21,489 nt of DNA from Microcaldota archaeon (GTDB lineage Archaea; Micrarchaeota; Micrarchaeia; Norongarragalinales; Norongarragalinaceae). The notes below the pieces were generated by a model that had not been told where the DNA came from, made no database searches, and was given only the letters and a program-made list of their open reading frames with translations. The stretch covers positions 1 through 21,489 of the forward strand of contig JACROM010000057.1 of assembly GCA_016214445.1 (NCBI GenBank). Direction: 5' to 3'. A program made the translations under genes and the position numbers. Shown here piece after piece: positions 1 through 8,872 of the stretch (position 1 is its first letter; every line of letters starts with the position of its first letter).

Positions 1-135
1 CAGCAAGAGGCTTCACTCATCGATTGGCTACATGGCGCCAGATGATTTTGAGGCGGGTTTGAAAACGAAAAAGGTGAAGAAGGATTAAAAGCAGGGCGAA
101 CGTATCTACCTGTACCGTAGAAGGGGTTCACTCCA
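1..135 (+). mobile_element. Right end of an IS3-family insertion sequence (partial)
   Basis: The window opens inside the last codons of an IS3-like transposase. After its stop there are 47 bp ending in GGGGTTCACTCCA at 123-135. Read from the other strand this end starts TGGAGTGAACCCC, which resembles the TG...CA terminal inverted repeats of IS3-family elements. The exact end and target duplication cannot be fixed because the left end lies outside the window. If the element ends near 135, the start codon of the next gene lies only about 10 bp downstream, so the insertion may have removed that gene's promoter or 5' part. Confidence 0.55.
2..88 (+). CDS. IS3-family transposase OrfB, C-terminal fragment
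   Basis: This is the 3' end of a gene that begins before the window; 28 codons are visible before TAA at 86-88. The peptide RLHSSIGYMAPDDFEAG matches the ending typical of IS3-family OrfB (rve/DDE integrase core), usually R.HSSLGY.TP.EFE. This segment lies just after the catalytic Glu region, which is not visible here. The protein would cut and join the insertion sequence ends. A lysine-rich tail (KTKKVKKD) follows. Family membership rests on this short motif only, and the completeness of the transposase cannot be judged. Confidence 0.65.
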   Translation, partial: SKRLHSSIGYMAPDDFEAGLKTKKVKKD

Positions 136-144
136 GACCGGCTT

Positions 145-2991
145 ATGGCCCAAGACGAAGCGATGCTCACAAGGCTCGCAAACGAAGCGAAAAAACTCGA
201 ACAAGACGATGCCTATACTGAACTGGCAATGCTCGCGCGCTTCAGCGGCTCTTCTGCAATAATAGACTCGAGCGCCAGCACCAAGTTTGACTTCGACAAG
301 TGCATTGCGCCATACACTACGCCCGGCTTCGTATTCACTACCGCCGCATTCGTAGGCGCAGCAATGCTGACAGGTGGCGCTGGCTTCCCGGCTCTCGCTG
401 GCGCTGCCGGCGACGCCATGATGGTGCACGGCGCCATAAGCCTCATACAATCAAAAGACGCAGGCATGACCCGGCGGTTGTGCGACTTCGCATTCATTTC
501 AACAGGCGTAGCATTCGGACACACCAGCATCAAAATACGCCAACAGGCGCTCAAACTATCGCCAGAACAAATCCCTGCACTAGGAAAGAAAATAAAGACG
601 CCGGAAGCACTCGCGAAAACACTCGGCAAGGAAGTCAAAGCAAGCGAACTGGTCAAGGCAATCGTGGAATCAATAAGGGTAAAAGGAGAAACAACCGGTG
701 TCACCGTCAAAAGCGGGGCAAACCTCCTAAAGGGCGTAAGGGAAACCGCAAAACTGAGCAAAAAAGAAAGCGGTTACACAGTAGAATGCGCAAGCGCATG
801 TTACACTGGAACCGCCGGAGAAGATTACACTAGCACAGGATACTATGGCCAGACTCCTCCGGAAATAACGGGAAAATACGACTTCCACCCGGGAAACATT
901 AAACGCGGAAGCGGAGAATACATCGACATAGGAAACATAAGGTACGGATACATTTACCGCACTTCCGTAGGAAACTCCTGGTTCTACAGCCTATACGATG
1001 CGCCGGTCTTCGTTTACACTAAAGGCAAAACTTTATTCCTGCAAAAAGGCGAACGCGCAGCTATTCCAAGAGACGCGCAAATACAGGTCGGAACAACGCT
1101 CATAGTAACGCACCCGAGCTGGGGATGGAGGCACGCGAAGCCCAAACTCGAACGGCTCGGAAAAGCAGTAAAAGGAATAGGCGAACCTTTCAGGTGGGCA
1201 GCTGAAGAACTCGCATCGTTCGCGAGAAAAATAACGGCTACCCATCCAAAAACCGCTTACAAACTGCGGTTCGCAAACGGGGAAGAATGGAGCGTTTCTT
1301 ACGGCGAACCAATCTATATCGGCAGCGCAAGCAACAATCACCTGGTCCCCAACATAGAATTCCTCGACGCTTACCATGGCAAGATAATAGCTTACGAAGA
1401 CGGCCACTTGGTTTATTTTGAAGGCGTTCACGCGCCGGTAACCAATCCATCGAAAATAATACAATACATTAACGGCGGGTGGCGGGAAGTCGGCGTAACC
1501 GCGCAAATGATAGAAGCGCCAATACGCTTGACCGACGGCTACGGAGTAGTGCTGGCGGACGGCACAGCCATAAGCACCGAGGGCGTTTGGACTGCCGAAG
1601 GAGTAAAATGGGTCGAATTCAAACCGCGAAGTTCAAAATCAACTGAATCAGCAAAACAGGCCGAAAAGACAACCGGAAGAGCAAAAGAAACCAGCAGGGG
1701 AAAACAGAAAAGCGAAACTAAAAGAGTGCTCGCAAGACCTGCAAGAAGCGCGGCACAGGAAATTAGTTTCGTCCAGGAGACAACAAACGTTTTAAGAAGC
1801 ACAAGCAACCGAGATGGAAACCTGATACGGATTGACGCAAGAAACGCTAAAGTGGTTACTCTAGGCGACATACACGGAGACTACAACACCTTAGCCGCGA
1901 CACTTTCCGAAACGCGTATTGCAGACAGGCTCGCAAACGGCGAAAACGTTTTCCTTCTTTTCTTGGGAGACATCGTTGACCGCGCCACAAGCGCGGATAA
2001 ACAGTTCGCAGTAACCAACACCGTTCTCGAACTAGTCAAAACATACCCCGACCGCGTTGTTCTTTTAAGAGGAAACCACGAACATCTGGCGCAGACAGCA
2101 AGGTATGGCTTCGAAAATGACGTAATCCAAACATTTGGAAGAACAGGCGTATCAGAAGCGTACCAATCGCTATTCAATGAGTTGCCAATAGCCGCCCTAA
2201 TAGACAACGGGTATTCAAGAACACTTGCAGTGCACGGATTCATACCAACAAGAGAAGCATTTGCGCCGGGAGCCGACAAAATATCCCAATTAGCACGGGC
2301 AAGCGCGGAAAGTCCCATTGGAAAACAAACGTTATGGAATGACCCTACAACAGGAGATACTGCATCTGGAAACAGGGGAAGCAACGACTTCTATAAGATA
2401 AGCCAAGCAGATACGGAAGCATTCATGAGGGAAAACGGAATAACGTATATCTTGCGGGCGCACGAAGAAGTGCCAGGTTTCAAAGACGTCTATGGCGACC
2501 AACGAGTTTTCAACCTGTTCTCGAACAACGAACACTACACAGGAGGCGGCAGGGGCTACGCTGTTCTGGAACCTCAAGGCTCGGTCATAGTAGGCAACGC
2601 AGGCGGGCAAAGGTACAGGTATCAGTCTGAACCATACGAACAGAATTGGCAACAAAGAACAAACGGGCAAAACGAACAACAATCACAAGCTAACGAACCA
2701 ACAAACCCGAGCACACTATTCACTAGGAAATGGTCGCCCACGACAGAACAGGCGCGCGAATACCTGAAAACGGACGTGCCAGAACTTGAAAGCAATTTCT
2801 ATAAAGTAACAGAAGGATACATTTCGTTAAAGCCAGAAAAAGCACCACAAAAGGACGCGCTAAAGGCGAAAATAAGGCAGCTTTTCAACAAATACCATCC
2901 AGACAAGGCATACAACGATATTGCATTGAAGCGGGACTACAACAGCATAATGATTGAACTAAACACGCTCATGGCAGCGCTGAACAGGTGA
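145..2991 (+). CDS. Large multidomain protein: hydrophobic N-terminus, PPP-type metallophosphatase, J-domain-like tail
   Basis: The protein has 948 residues. Residues about 58-101 hold Ala/Gly-rich hydrophobic stretches that may span or associate with a membrane. Residues about 230-520 are beta-rich; one part (about 375-480, with GEPIYIGS and YHGKI) vaguely recalls an FHA fold, but this is weak. A charged Lys/Ser/Glu linker follows (about 520-560). The phosphatase is clear: GDIHG 574-578, GDIVDR 608-613, GNHE 644-647, a later HG near 697, RAHEEVPG near 772 and an LFS-NNEHY-like segment, the order seen in PPP Ser/Thr phosphatases that bind two metals. The C-terminus has KYHPDKAYND with HPD at 918-920 in helical context, like helix II, HPD loop and helix III of a J domain, without an obvious helix I. 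The only visible start is ATG 145 (in-frame stop at 118). It lies about 10 bp from an insertion sequence end, so the N-terminus could be truncated. The substrate is unknown. Confidence 0.8.
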   Translation: MAQDEAMLTRLANEAKKLEQDDAYTELAMLARFSGSSAIIDSSASTKFDFDKCIAPYTTPGFVFTTAAFVGAAMLTGGAGFPALAGAAGDAMMVHGAISLIQSKDAGMTRRLCDFAFISTGVAFGHTSIKIRQQALKLSPEQIPALGKKIKTPEALAKTLGKEVKASELVKAIVESIRVKGETTGVTVKSGANLLKGVRETAKLSKKESGYTVECASACYTGTAGEDYTSTGYYGQTPPEITGKYDFHPGNIKRGSGEYIDIGNIRYGYIYRTSVGNSWFYSLYDAPVFVYTKGKTLFLQKGERAAIPRDAQIQVGTTLIVTHPSWGWRHAKPKLERLGKAVKGIGEPFRWAAEELASFARKITATHPKTAYKLRFANGEEWSVSYGEPIYIGSASNNHLVPNIEFLDAYHGKIIAYEDGHLVYFEGVHAPVTNPSKIIQYINGGWREVGVTAQMIEAPIRLTDGYGVVLADGTAISTEGVWTAEGVKWVEFKPRSSKSTESAKQAEKTTGRAKETSRGKQKSETKRVLARPARSAAQEISFVQETTNVLRSTSNRDGNLIRIDARNAKVVTLGDIHGDYNTLAATLSETRIADRLANGENVFLLFLGDIVDRATSADKQFAVTNTVLELVKTYPDRVVLLRGNHEHLAQTARYGFENDVIQTFGRTGVSEAYQSLFNELPIAALIDNGYSRTLAVHGFIPTREAFAPGADKISQLARASAESPIGKQTLWNDPTTGDTASGNRGSNDFYKISQADTEAFMRENGITYILRAHEEVPGFKDVYGDQRVFNLFSNNEHYTGGGRGYAVLEPQGSVIVGNAGGQRYRYQSEPYEQNWQQRTNGQNEQQSQANEPTNPSTLFTRKWSPTTEQAREYLKTDVPELESNFYKVTEGYISLKPEKAPQKDALKAKIRQLFNKYHPDKAYNDIALKRDYNSIMIELNTLMAALNR

Positions 2992-2996
2992 AAAAA

Positions 2997-3395
2997 ATGG
3001 AAAACCTGCTGGAAGATCTCGGGAAGATAACCAAGGCAACACTAACCACGCCAACAAACGAAATCCGCTATCCTCTGTTCAAAAAAGGAAACAAGGTCTT
3101 CGATAACCGAAAAAAAGTCTGTGAACTCTACGGCGGCTCACAAACACTGCCAGCGGAACAATTCTACGGCCAACTAATAGAAGGAAAAGATGCTAAAAGC
3201 CTAGAAGAAATACTTAAAATACACGGTAATAGTCTTGCAAGGCAGCTCATACATGTAGCCGCGTACCACGACAAAGGGTACTTTCGCGTGCAGATTGCCG
3301 TAATGCCTGAAAGAGAAAAACACCTTAGGGAAATGTACGAAAAATGGCGGCCTCCGATTAAGGCGCTGCCGCCGAAAAGAACCAAACAACCCTAA
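2997..3395 (+). CDS. Hypothetical protein, 132 residues, coupled to the phosphatase gene
   Basis: I do not recognise this family. It is a soluble, basic, mixed helix/strand protein with a C-terminal PPIKALPPKR tail, and it has no signal peptide or membrane segment. I chose ATG 2997 because AGGTGA at 2986-2991 is a good archaeal Shine-Dalgarno sequence with 5-nt spacing. It overlaps the upstream stop codon, which suggests translational coupling. GTG 2988 would add three residues but leaves no ribosome site. Its position directly behind the phosphatase-J-domain gene and before a terminator suggests a two-gene unit, so a partner role is possible but unproven. Confidence 0.7.
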   Translation: MENLLEDLGKITKATLTTPTNEIRYPLFKKGNKVFDNRKKVCELYGGSQTLPAEQFYGQLIEGKDAKSLEEILKIHGNSLARQLIHVAAYHDKGYFRVQIAVMPEREKHLREMYEKWRPPIKALPPKRTKQP

Positions 3396-3409
3396 AACCA
3401 CTTCGTCAT

Positions 3410-3435
3410 CCGCCGGATTCGGGGCGGTTTTTATT
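3410..3435 (+). terminator. Hairpin plus T-run after the phosphatase unit
   Basis: CCGCC at 3410-3414 pairs with GGCGG at 3423-3427 and is followed directly by five T (3428-3432) and ATT. It sits 15 bp after the stop of the upstream gene. Archaeal termination relies mainly on the T-run, so the hairpin may be secondary. The TTTTTATT could also act as a poor TATA box for the aconitase gene; no better promoter is visible between here and 3523. Confidence 0.5.
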
Positions 3436-3522
3436 CCTTACCCATGCCAATTAGAAGCAACGCCTGAAACGGCCCTAATTTGAACTGAATTGACCTGAAA
3501 AAAGGAGAACGGTGGTTAGCTG

Positions 3523-3576
3523 ATGGGGAAGACGCTGGCAGAAAAGATACTCGAATTACCGGAGGGATTTGCATGA
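3523..3576 (+). CDS. Short frame carrying the ancestral aconitase N-terminus (upstream half of a duplicated start)
   Basis: This frame reads MGKTLAEKILELPEGFA and stops at TGA 3574-3576, overlapping the ATG at 3573 of the present aconitase frame (ATGA). Its first ten residues are the normal aconitase start (MGKTLAEKIL). The same codons recur at 3627-3649 inside the actual gene. GGTGG sits about 8 nt upstream of the ATG and AGGAG further back. It is best read as the original start of the gene, cut off by a 75-bp insert, and possibly acting now as a leader peptide coupled to the new start. It may not be translated. Confidence 0.45.
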   Translation: MGKTLAEKILELPEGFA

Positions 3577-3649
3577 CAAGGGAGGGGGATGCTTCCCAGG
3601 GTAGCGGGGGAACCGTAGGTGCCCCCAAGACGCTGGCAGAAAAGATACT
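3529..3649 (+). repeat. 23-bp direct repeat flanking a 75-bp insert in the aconitase 5' end
   Basis: The 23 bp from AAGACGCTGG to AAGATACT occur at 3529-3551 and identically at 3627-3649 (period 98 bp). The 75 bp between them contain GGAGG, a new ATG (3573) and a G/C hairpin. Deleting one repeat and the insert joins the old ATG (3523) in frame to the body of aconitase, giving MGKTLAEKIL then SEHVVEG. Since 98 is not a multiple of three, the old start is now out of frame with the gene. This is the first of three similar boundary duplications in the window. Confidence 0.85.
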
Positions 3650-5543
3650 ATCCGAGCACGTTGTCGAAGGAACCCTCGAGGCGGGCAAGGAAATCGGCCT
3701 GAAAATCGACCAAGCGATAACGCAGGACGCTACGGGCACAATGGCGTGCCTGCAGTTTGAAGCGTTGGAAATCCCAAGAGTCAAAACTGAAACCGCAGTA
3801 AACTACGTCGACCACAACACTTTGCAGACAGGTTTCGAGAACGCGGACGACCACCGATACTTACAGAGTTTCGCCTCGAAATACGGGATGTTCTTTTCAA
3901 GGCCAGGAAACGGGATATGCCACCAAGTACACTTGGAACGATTCTCGGAACCAGGCAAAACGCTAGTTGGAAGCGACTCGCACACGCCTACAAGCGGAGG
4001 AATGGGCATGATAGCAATAGGCGTGGGCGGCTTGGACGTGGCTGTTGCGATGGGCGGCGGGCCGCTTTACATCAAAACACCGCAAATAGTAGGAATCAAG
4101 CTTACAGGCAAACTCCAGGACAACGTTTCAGCCAAGGACGTGATTTTGGAGGTTCTGCGAAGGTTGGGCGTAAAGGGCGGAACCGGAAAAATCTTCGAGT
4201 ACTTCGGAGAAGGAGTGGCGAGTTTGGACGTTTACGAGCGCGCCACCATAACCAACATGGGAGCTGAAACCGGCGCCACAACTTCCATTTTCCCGACTGA
4301 CGAACGCACGAAAGAGTTCCTGAAAAGGCAGAAGCGCGAAAACGCGTTCAAGGAACTCAAGGCGGATGAGGACGCGAAATATGCCGAAGTCATTGAAATC
4401 AACCTTAGCGAACTCGTTCCGCTGGTAGCGAAACCGTCATCGCCCGGAGACGTCGCAAAAGTAAGCGAAGTCGAAGGAACGCCCGTACAACAAGTGATTT
4501 TCGGCTCGTGCACCAACTCCTCGCTCAAGGACCTCATGACAGTCGCGGCAATCTTGAAAGGGAAAAAGATTCCTCCAAGCGTAAGCGTCGCGTTGGCGTG
4601 CGGCTCGCGGCAAGTTGCAATTGAAATGGCGAGGAACGGCGCTCTTGCTGATTTGGTGGAAGCGGGAGTAAGAGTGCTTGAAAACACGTGCGGGCCGTGC
4701 ATCGGCATGGGCCAAGCGCCTCCAACAGGAGCGGTCTCGCTGAGGACTTTCAACAGGAACTTCCCGGGCAGGAGCGGCACCAAGGACGACAAGGTATACT
4801 TGTGCTCGCCAGAAGTTGCAGCTGCTTCAGCTCTCGCAGGCAAGATAACCGACCCGAGAAAACTCGGAGAAGTGAAAGTGAACACGCCGGGCGAAATCAA
4901 GATAGACGATTCAATGATTATACCCCCTACAGAGGACGGGTCTGACGTGGAAATAATCCGCGGGCCAAACATAGCCCCTCTCCCGATAGCGAAGCCGCTT
5001 GCGGAAAGCATAGAGGCGAAAGTGCTCCTGAAAGTGGGGGACAACATTTCAACGGACCAGATAATGCCGGCCGGAGCGAAAATCCTGCCTTTGAGGTCGA
5101 ACGTGCCGAAAATCAGCGAGTTCGTCTTCAACGCAGTTGATCCGGAATTCGTCAAGCGCGCGAAGGAGAACAACGGGGGCTTTGTTGTAGGCGGGGAAAA
5201 CTACGGACAGGGCTCCTCAAGGGAGCATGCCGCGCTCGCACCAATGTATTTGGGAGTGAAGGCGGTTATAGTGAAGAACTTCGCGAGAATCCACAAATCC
5301 AACCTCGTCAACTTCGGCATCCTTCCGCTTGAACTTGCGAACCCTAAGGACTACGACTCGATTGCGCAGGGCGACACGCTCTCGCTTCCGGAAATAAGGG
5401 AAGCAATTGAAAAAGGAAGCGAGGAAACGGAAGCCGTAGTTGGCGGAAAAAACATAAAGCTCAAAATTTCCTTGAGCAAACGCGAGAGAGAAATAATCGC
5501 GGCAGGCGGGCTGCTGAACTACACGCGCAGCAAAGCAAACTGA
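3573..5543 (+). CDS. acn: Aconitate hydratase (aconitase)
   Basis: The enzyme interconverts citrate and isocitrate with a [4Fe-4S] cluster in the cytoplasm. Visible motifs are GSDSHTP near residue 133, FGSCTNSS near 309-316, NTCGPCIG near 371-378 (with the SCTNSS Cys these are the three cluster ligands), and the swivel-domain signature NYGQGSSREHAAL near 543-555. At 656 residues it matches the compact bacterial/archaeal single-chain aconitases. ATG 3573 has GGAGGG 7 nt upstream. The first 18 residues (MTREGDASQGSGGTVGAP) are not aconitase-like and come from an inserted 75-bp cassette; the family sequence starts at KTLAEKIL. It leads the citrate block, with icd and ATP-citrate lyase downstream. 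LeuC-type isopropylmalate isomerase is unlikely because the swivel domain is fused and the motifs are aconitase-type. Confidence 0.93.
   Translation: MTREGDASQGSGGTVGAPKTLAEKILSEHVVEGTLEAGKEIGLKIDQAITQDATGTMACLQFEALEIPRVKTETAVNYVDHNTLQTGFENADDHRYLQSFASKYGMFFSRPGNGICHQVHLERFSEPGKTLVGSDSHTPTSGGMGMIAIGVGGLDVAVAMGGGPLYIKTPQIVGIKLTGKLQDNVSAKDVILEVLRRLGVKGGTGKIFEYFGEGVASLDVYERATITNMGAETGATTSIFPTDERTKEFLKRQKRENAFKELKADEDAKYAEVIEINLSELVPLVAKPSSPGDVAKVSEVEGTPVQQVIFGSCTNSSLKDLMTVAAILKGKKIPPSVSVALACGSRQVAIEMARNGALADLVEAGVRVLENTCGPCIGMGQAPPTGAVSLRTFNRNFPGRSGTKDDKVYLCSPEVAAASALAGKITDPRKLGEVKVNTPGEIKIDDSMIIPPTEDGSDVEIIRGPNIAPLPIAKPLAESIEAKVLLKVGDNISTDQIMPAGAKILPLRSNVPKISEFVFNAVDPEFVKRAKENNGGFVVGGENYGQGSSREHAALAPMYLGVKAVIVKNFARIHKSNLVNFGILPLELANPKDYDSIAQGDTLSLPEIREAIEKGSEETEAVVGGKNIKLKISLSKREREIIAAGGLLNYTRSKAN
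3606..3626 (+). other. G/C hairpin with GUA loop (copy 1), inside the aconitase insert
   Basis: Five G (3606-3610) pair with five C (3622-3626), A3611 opposes G3621, ACC (3612-3614) pairs with GGT (3618-3620), and the loop is GTA. The same build occurs at 18009-18029 in the rpoB'/rpoA insert. Here the hairpin is translated as part of the new aconitase N-terminus and abuts the second copy of the direct repeat. Confidence 0.7.
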
Positions 5544-5588
5544 TAGCTGATTGCAAAAATAATCGTACTTTGGCTGCCTCGTAAAAGG

Positions 5589-5602
5589 AGCCTTAAAAAG
5601 TA
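5589..5602 (+). promoter_or_regulatory. TATA/BRE promoter inside the acn-icd insert
   Basis: GGAGCCTTAAAAAGTA resembles the BRE plus TATA boxes seen elsewhere in the window (CCTTCTTTAAAG at 10702, CCTTTAAAAG at 12767). Transcription would start about 25 nt downstream, near the ATG at 5624, consistent with a leaderless transcript. It would drive icd and the ATP-citrate lyase genes independently of acn. Confidence 0.5.
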
Positions 5603-5623
5603 CAGATATTTTCGTTATTCGCT

Positions 5624-5662
5624 ATGAGAGGAAGAAAACAGAAAAGCGATGAGGGGTTTTAG
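5624..5662 (+). CDS. Possible leaderless 12-residue leader peptide
   Basis: The frame reads [12 protein letters not shown]. Its ATG lies about where the promoter at 5589-5602 should start transcription. It overlaps the next short frame (5649-5702) in another register. There is no family match; it is too short to assert translation. Confidence 0.25.
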   Translation: MRGRKQKSDEGF

Positions 5663-5702
5663 TGCGAAGCTGCTGAACTACACGCGCAGCAACGCAAACT
5701 GA
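5649..5702 (+). CDS. Short frame ending in a second copy of the aconitase C-terminus
   Basis: The frame reads [17 protein letters not shown]. Its last ten codons are the duplicated aconitase tail, in the same reading frame as in the parent gene, and the stop TGA lies 14 bp before icd. A ribosome finishing here would end at the same place relative to icd as one finishing the ancestral aconitase, so termination-reinitiation onto icd would be preserved. Only weak upstream Shine-Dalgarno support (GAGAGGAAG, far away). Inference from position and frame. Confidence 0.35.
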   Translation: MRGFSAKLLNYTRSNAN

Positions 5703-5716
5703 GAGGAGGAGAGAGT

Positions 5717-6919
<1,203 letters not shown>

Positions 6920-6947
6920 ATTTTGGGAAAAAGGGGTTGAATGAAAC

Positions 6948-8156
6948 ATGGCGCAACGGGCTATACGGGAGTACGACGGCAAAAGAATCCTTTCAAGGGA
7001 CTTGGGTTTCCAGCTGAAAGCGGTTCTGGTTGACGCCTCAACTGACTGGAAGGAACTTGAAAAGGAAAACAAGTGGCTTTCGTCCTCCAAGCTAGTTGTG
7101 AAGCCCGACCAGTGCATAGGCAAGCGCGGCAAGAACAACCTTCTACTGCTGAACGCTTCTCTTGAGGAGGCTAAAAAATTCGTTACGGAACGCTTAGGCA
7201 AGAAAGTCACGATAGGTTCCGTGTCCGGCGCGCTCACTCACTTCCTTGTTGAGCAGTTCGTCCCTCACAAGACCGAATACTACGTCGCGTTCAAGACAGA
7301 CTACGACAAGGACGTAGTTCTTTTTTCTCTTGAAGGCGGAGTGGACATAGAGGAACACTGGGAAAAAGTGAGGAGCTACGACGTGCCCATACTATCAGAA
7401 GGCCTGAAGCTTGACCTGCCGGATTTTCCGGAAAAGAAGAAAGTCACGGAATTCATCCTGAAGGCATACAAGTGTTTTGTGGACAATGACTTCGCTTTTC
7501 TTGAGTTGAACCCCTTCACAATAGTGGACGGCGAAGCGGTCATACTCGGCTCAGTTGCGCGGCTCGACGACACTGCAACGTTCAAGGGGACTTGGGAGAT
7601 AGATTTCCCAGCGCCTTTCGGACGCGAGCTGACCAAGGAAGAAGCGTATATCAAGTCTCTTGACGAGAAAACAGGCGCTTCGCTGAAGCTCACCATACTG
7701 AACCCGAAAGGCAAGGTTTGGACATTGGTGGCGGGCGGAGGAGCAAGCGTCATCTACGCCGACACCATAGTCGACCTCGGCTTCGGGAACGAGATGGCGA
7801 ACTACGGCGAGTACAGCGGAAACCCGAGCGACGAAGAGACTTACGAGTACGCCAAAACCGTTCTGGACCTGATGACGCGCGGCGAAGGAAAAATCCTTCT
7901 TATAGGAGGGGGAATAGCCAACTTCACCGACGTGGCCAAGACGTTCAAAGGAATAATCCAGGCGCTTACGGAATTCGCGCCCAAGCTGAAGGAAAAAGGA
8001 GTGAAGATTTTCGTGCGGCGAGGCTGGCCGAACTACGAAAAAGGCTTGGAATTGATGCGCCAACTGGGCAAAAAAACCGGGCTGCCGATTGAAGTGTACG
8101 GCCCGGAAGCGCACATGACTAAAATCGTTCCATTAGCTTTGAAGGAGTTGAGATGA
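6948..8156 (+). CDS. aclB: ATP-citrate lyase, ATP-grasp subunit (AclB-type)
   Basis: The protein has 402 residues and corresponds to the N-terminal part of eukaryotic ATP-citrate lyase and to AclB of green sulfur bacteria. With the AclA partner it splits citrate with ATP and CoA into acetyl-CoA and oxaloacetate. Visible features are the typical start MAQRAIREYDGKRILS, ELNPFTIVDGEA near 186 (ATP-grasp metal region), and AGGGASVIYADTIVDLG near 262-278 followed by NEMANYGEYSGNPS, diagnostic of the lyase rather than of succinyl-CoA synthetase beta. An A/G-rich AAAAAGGGG precedes the start at about 12 nt. It is 28 bp behind icd and directly followed by a methyltransferase-like gene, then aclA. Confidence 0.9.
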   Translation: MAQRAIREYDGKRILSRDLGFQLKAVLVDASTDWKELEKENKWLSSSKLVVKPDQCIGKRGKNNLLLLNASLEEAKKFVTERLGKKVTIGSVSGALTHFLVEQFVPHKTEYYVAFKTDYDKDVVLFSLEGGVDIEEHWEKVRSYDVPILSEGLKLDLPDFPEKKKVTEFILKAYKCFVDNDFAFLELNPFTIVDGEAVILGSVARLDDTATFKGTWEIDFPAPFGRELTKEEAYIKSLDEKTGASLKLTILNPKGKVWTLVAGGGASVIYADTIVDLGFGNEMANYGEYSGNPSDEETYEYAKTVLDLMTRGEGKILLIGGGIANFTDVAKTFKGIIQALTEFAPKLKEKGVKIFVRRGWPNYEKGLELMRQLGKKTGLPIEVYGPEAHMTKIVPLALKELR

Positions 8157-8870
8157 ATGGAACGACGGATAACACTCGAGATAGGTGCGGGGGATTATCC
8201 GATATTTTTCAGGAAGGCAGAACCAATGGGCGACTGGGACGAAAACGTGCTTAAGAAAAGAAAATTCAAAACAGTTGTCCCTGAACGAGAAAAACACATC
8301 GTGGTAGAAAAGCTCCTGGGTAAACTGAAGAAAATCAGGGAGGGAATAAAGCAGCTAGTTCCGGAAAAGGAGAGAAAACAAATCAAACTAGTCCGCGCGG
8401 ATGTGACGGAACCCGAATTCTTTAACCGAGTAAAACCGGGGACTGTAGACGAGGTCGTCATAAACAACGTATTCAACGACTCCAACACCGAGAACGAATT
8501 GGATGAAACAACAAAAGGAAACCGTGAAAAAATCATGGAAGCGGCATACAAAGTTCTGAAAGAAGGCGGGACGCTGACAGTCGCGGCCACGACAACCACG
8601 CATTATTTCAGCCACGAAAAGGTTATTGAACTTGCTGAGCGCATAGGAGGATTGCAAAAAGAGTCATTGCATCTCGAAGAGTTCACCAAAAAATTCTGCG
8701 CGGCCAAAACAAGAGAAGAACAGGAAGAAGCTGCAAAGGACTTGGAGCCCATAAGGGAACATTTCGGAAGGAGCCCTCTTACAGGCGGGTACGACCTGAT
8801 AATGGCGCCAGAATCGTACGATTTGGGCGAAAACACGCCGTACATTTTGAAATTCAAGAAGGTGAAATAA
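8157..8870 (+). CDS. SAM-dependent methyltransferase-like protein, inserted between aclB and aclA
   Basis: A 237-residue Rossmann-fold protein. TLEIGAGDYP (residues 6-15) is a class I methyltransferase motif I. DEVVINNVFND near 97-107 fits motif IV, and YKVLKEGGTLTVAATT near 129-144 fits the post-motif strand. The substrate is not evident. The start follows the aclB stop with no gap (TGA then ATG) and has GGAG upstream, and the stop is 2 bp before aclA, so the gene is fully embedded in the lyase operon. Its codon use resembles its neighbours. It may modify a translation or metabolic partner, or be an unrelated passenger. Confidence 0.7.
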   Translation: MERRITLEIGAGDYPIFFRKAEPMGDWDENVLKKRKFKTVVPEREKHIVVEKLLGKLKKIREGIKQLVPEKERKQIKLVRADVTEPEFFNRVKPGTVDEVVINNVFNDSNTENELDETTKGNREKIMEAAYKVLKEGGTLTVAATTTTHYFSHEKVIELAERIGGLQKESLHLEEFTKKFCAAKTREEQEEAAKDLEPIREHFGRSPLTGGYDLIMAPESYDLGENTPYILKFKKVK

Positions 8871-8872
8871 TT

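Larger units (their letters stand above)
5510..5702 (+). repeat. 34-bp direct repeat of the aconitase 3' end, flanking a 125-bp insert
   Basis: The last 34 bp of aconitase (5510-5543, encoding LLNYTRSKAN and stop) recur at 5669-5702 with one mismatch (5534 A, 5693 C; Lys becomes Asn). Immediately after the second copy come the icd ribosome site (GAGGAGG) and start. The 125 bp between contain a promoter and two short frames. Removing one repeat and the insert gives a tight acn-icd junction with the ribosome site intact. The mismatch shows the two copies are distinct DNA, not one read set placed twice. Confidence 0.85.

Noticed and set aside
375..480. FHA-like repeats in the large phosphatase protein
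   Set aside because: Coordinates are residues. The conserved Arg and Ser-x-x-His of FHA domains are not clearly present, so it is mentioned only as a weak possibility in the gene entry.
2988..2996. GTG 2988 as start of the small gene after the phosphatase
   Set aside because: It would overlap its own ribosome site AGGTGA; ATG 2997 has ideal spacing.
5570..5592. Hairpin GGCTGCCT/AGGAGCC as terminator of aconitase
   Set aside because: No T-run follows and the 3' arm runs straight into the proposed promoter; the stem has a bulge and is weak.
5643..5702. C/D-box sRNA-like layout (GCGATGA, then two CTGA motifs)
   Set aside because: Both CTGA motifs belong to the duplicated aconitase tail and no C' box lies between them; the duplication explains the pattern.
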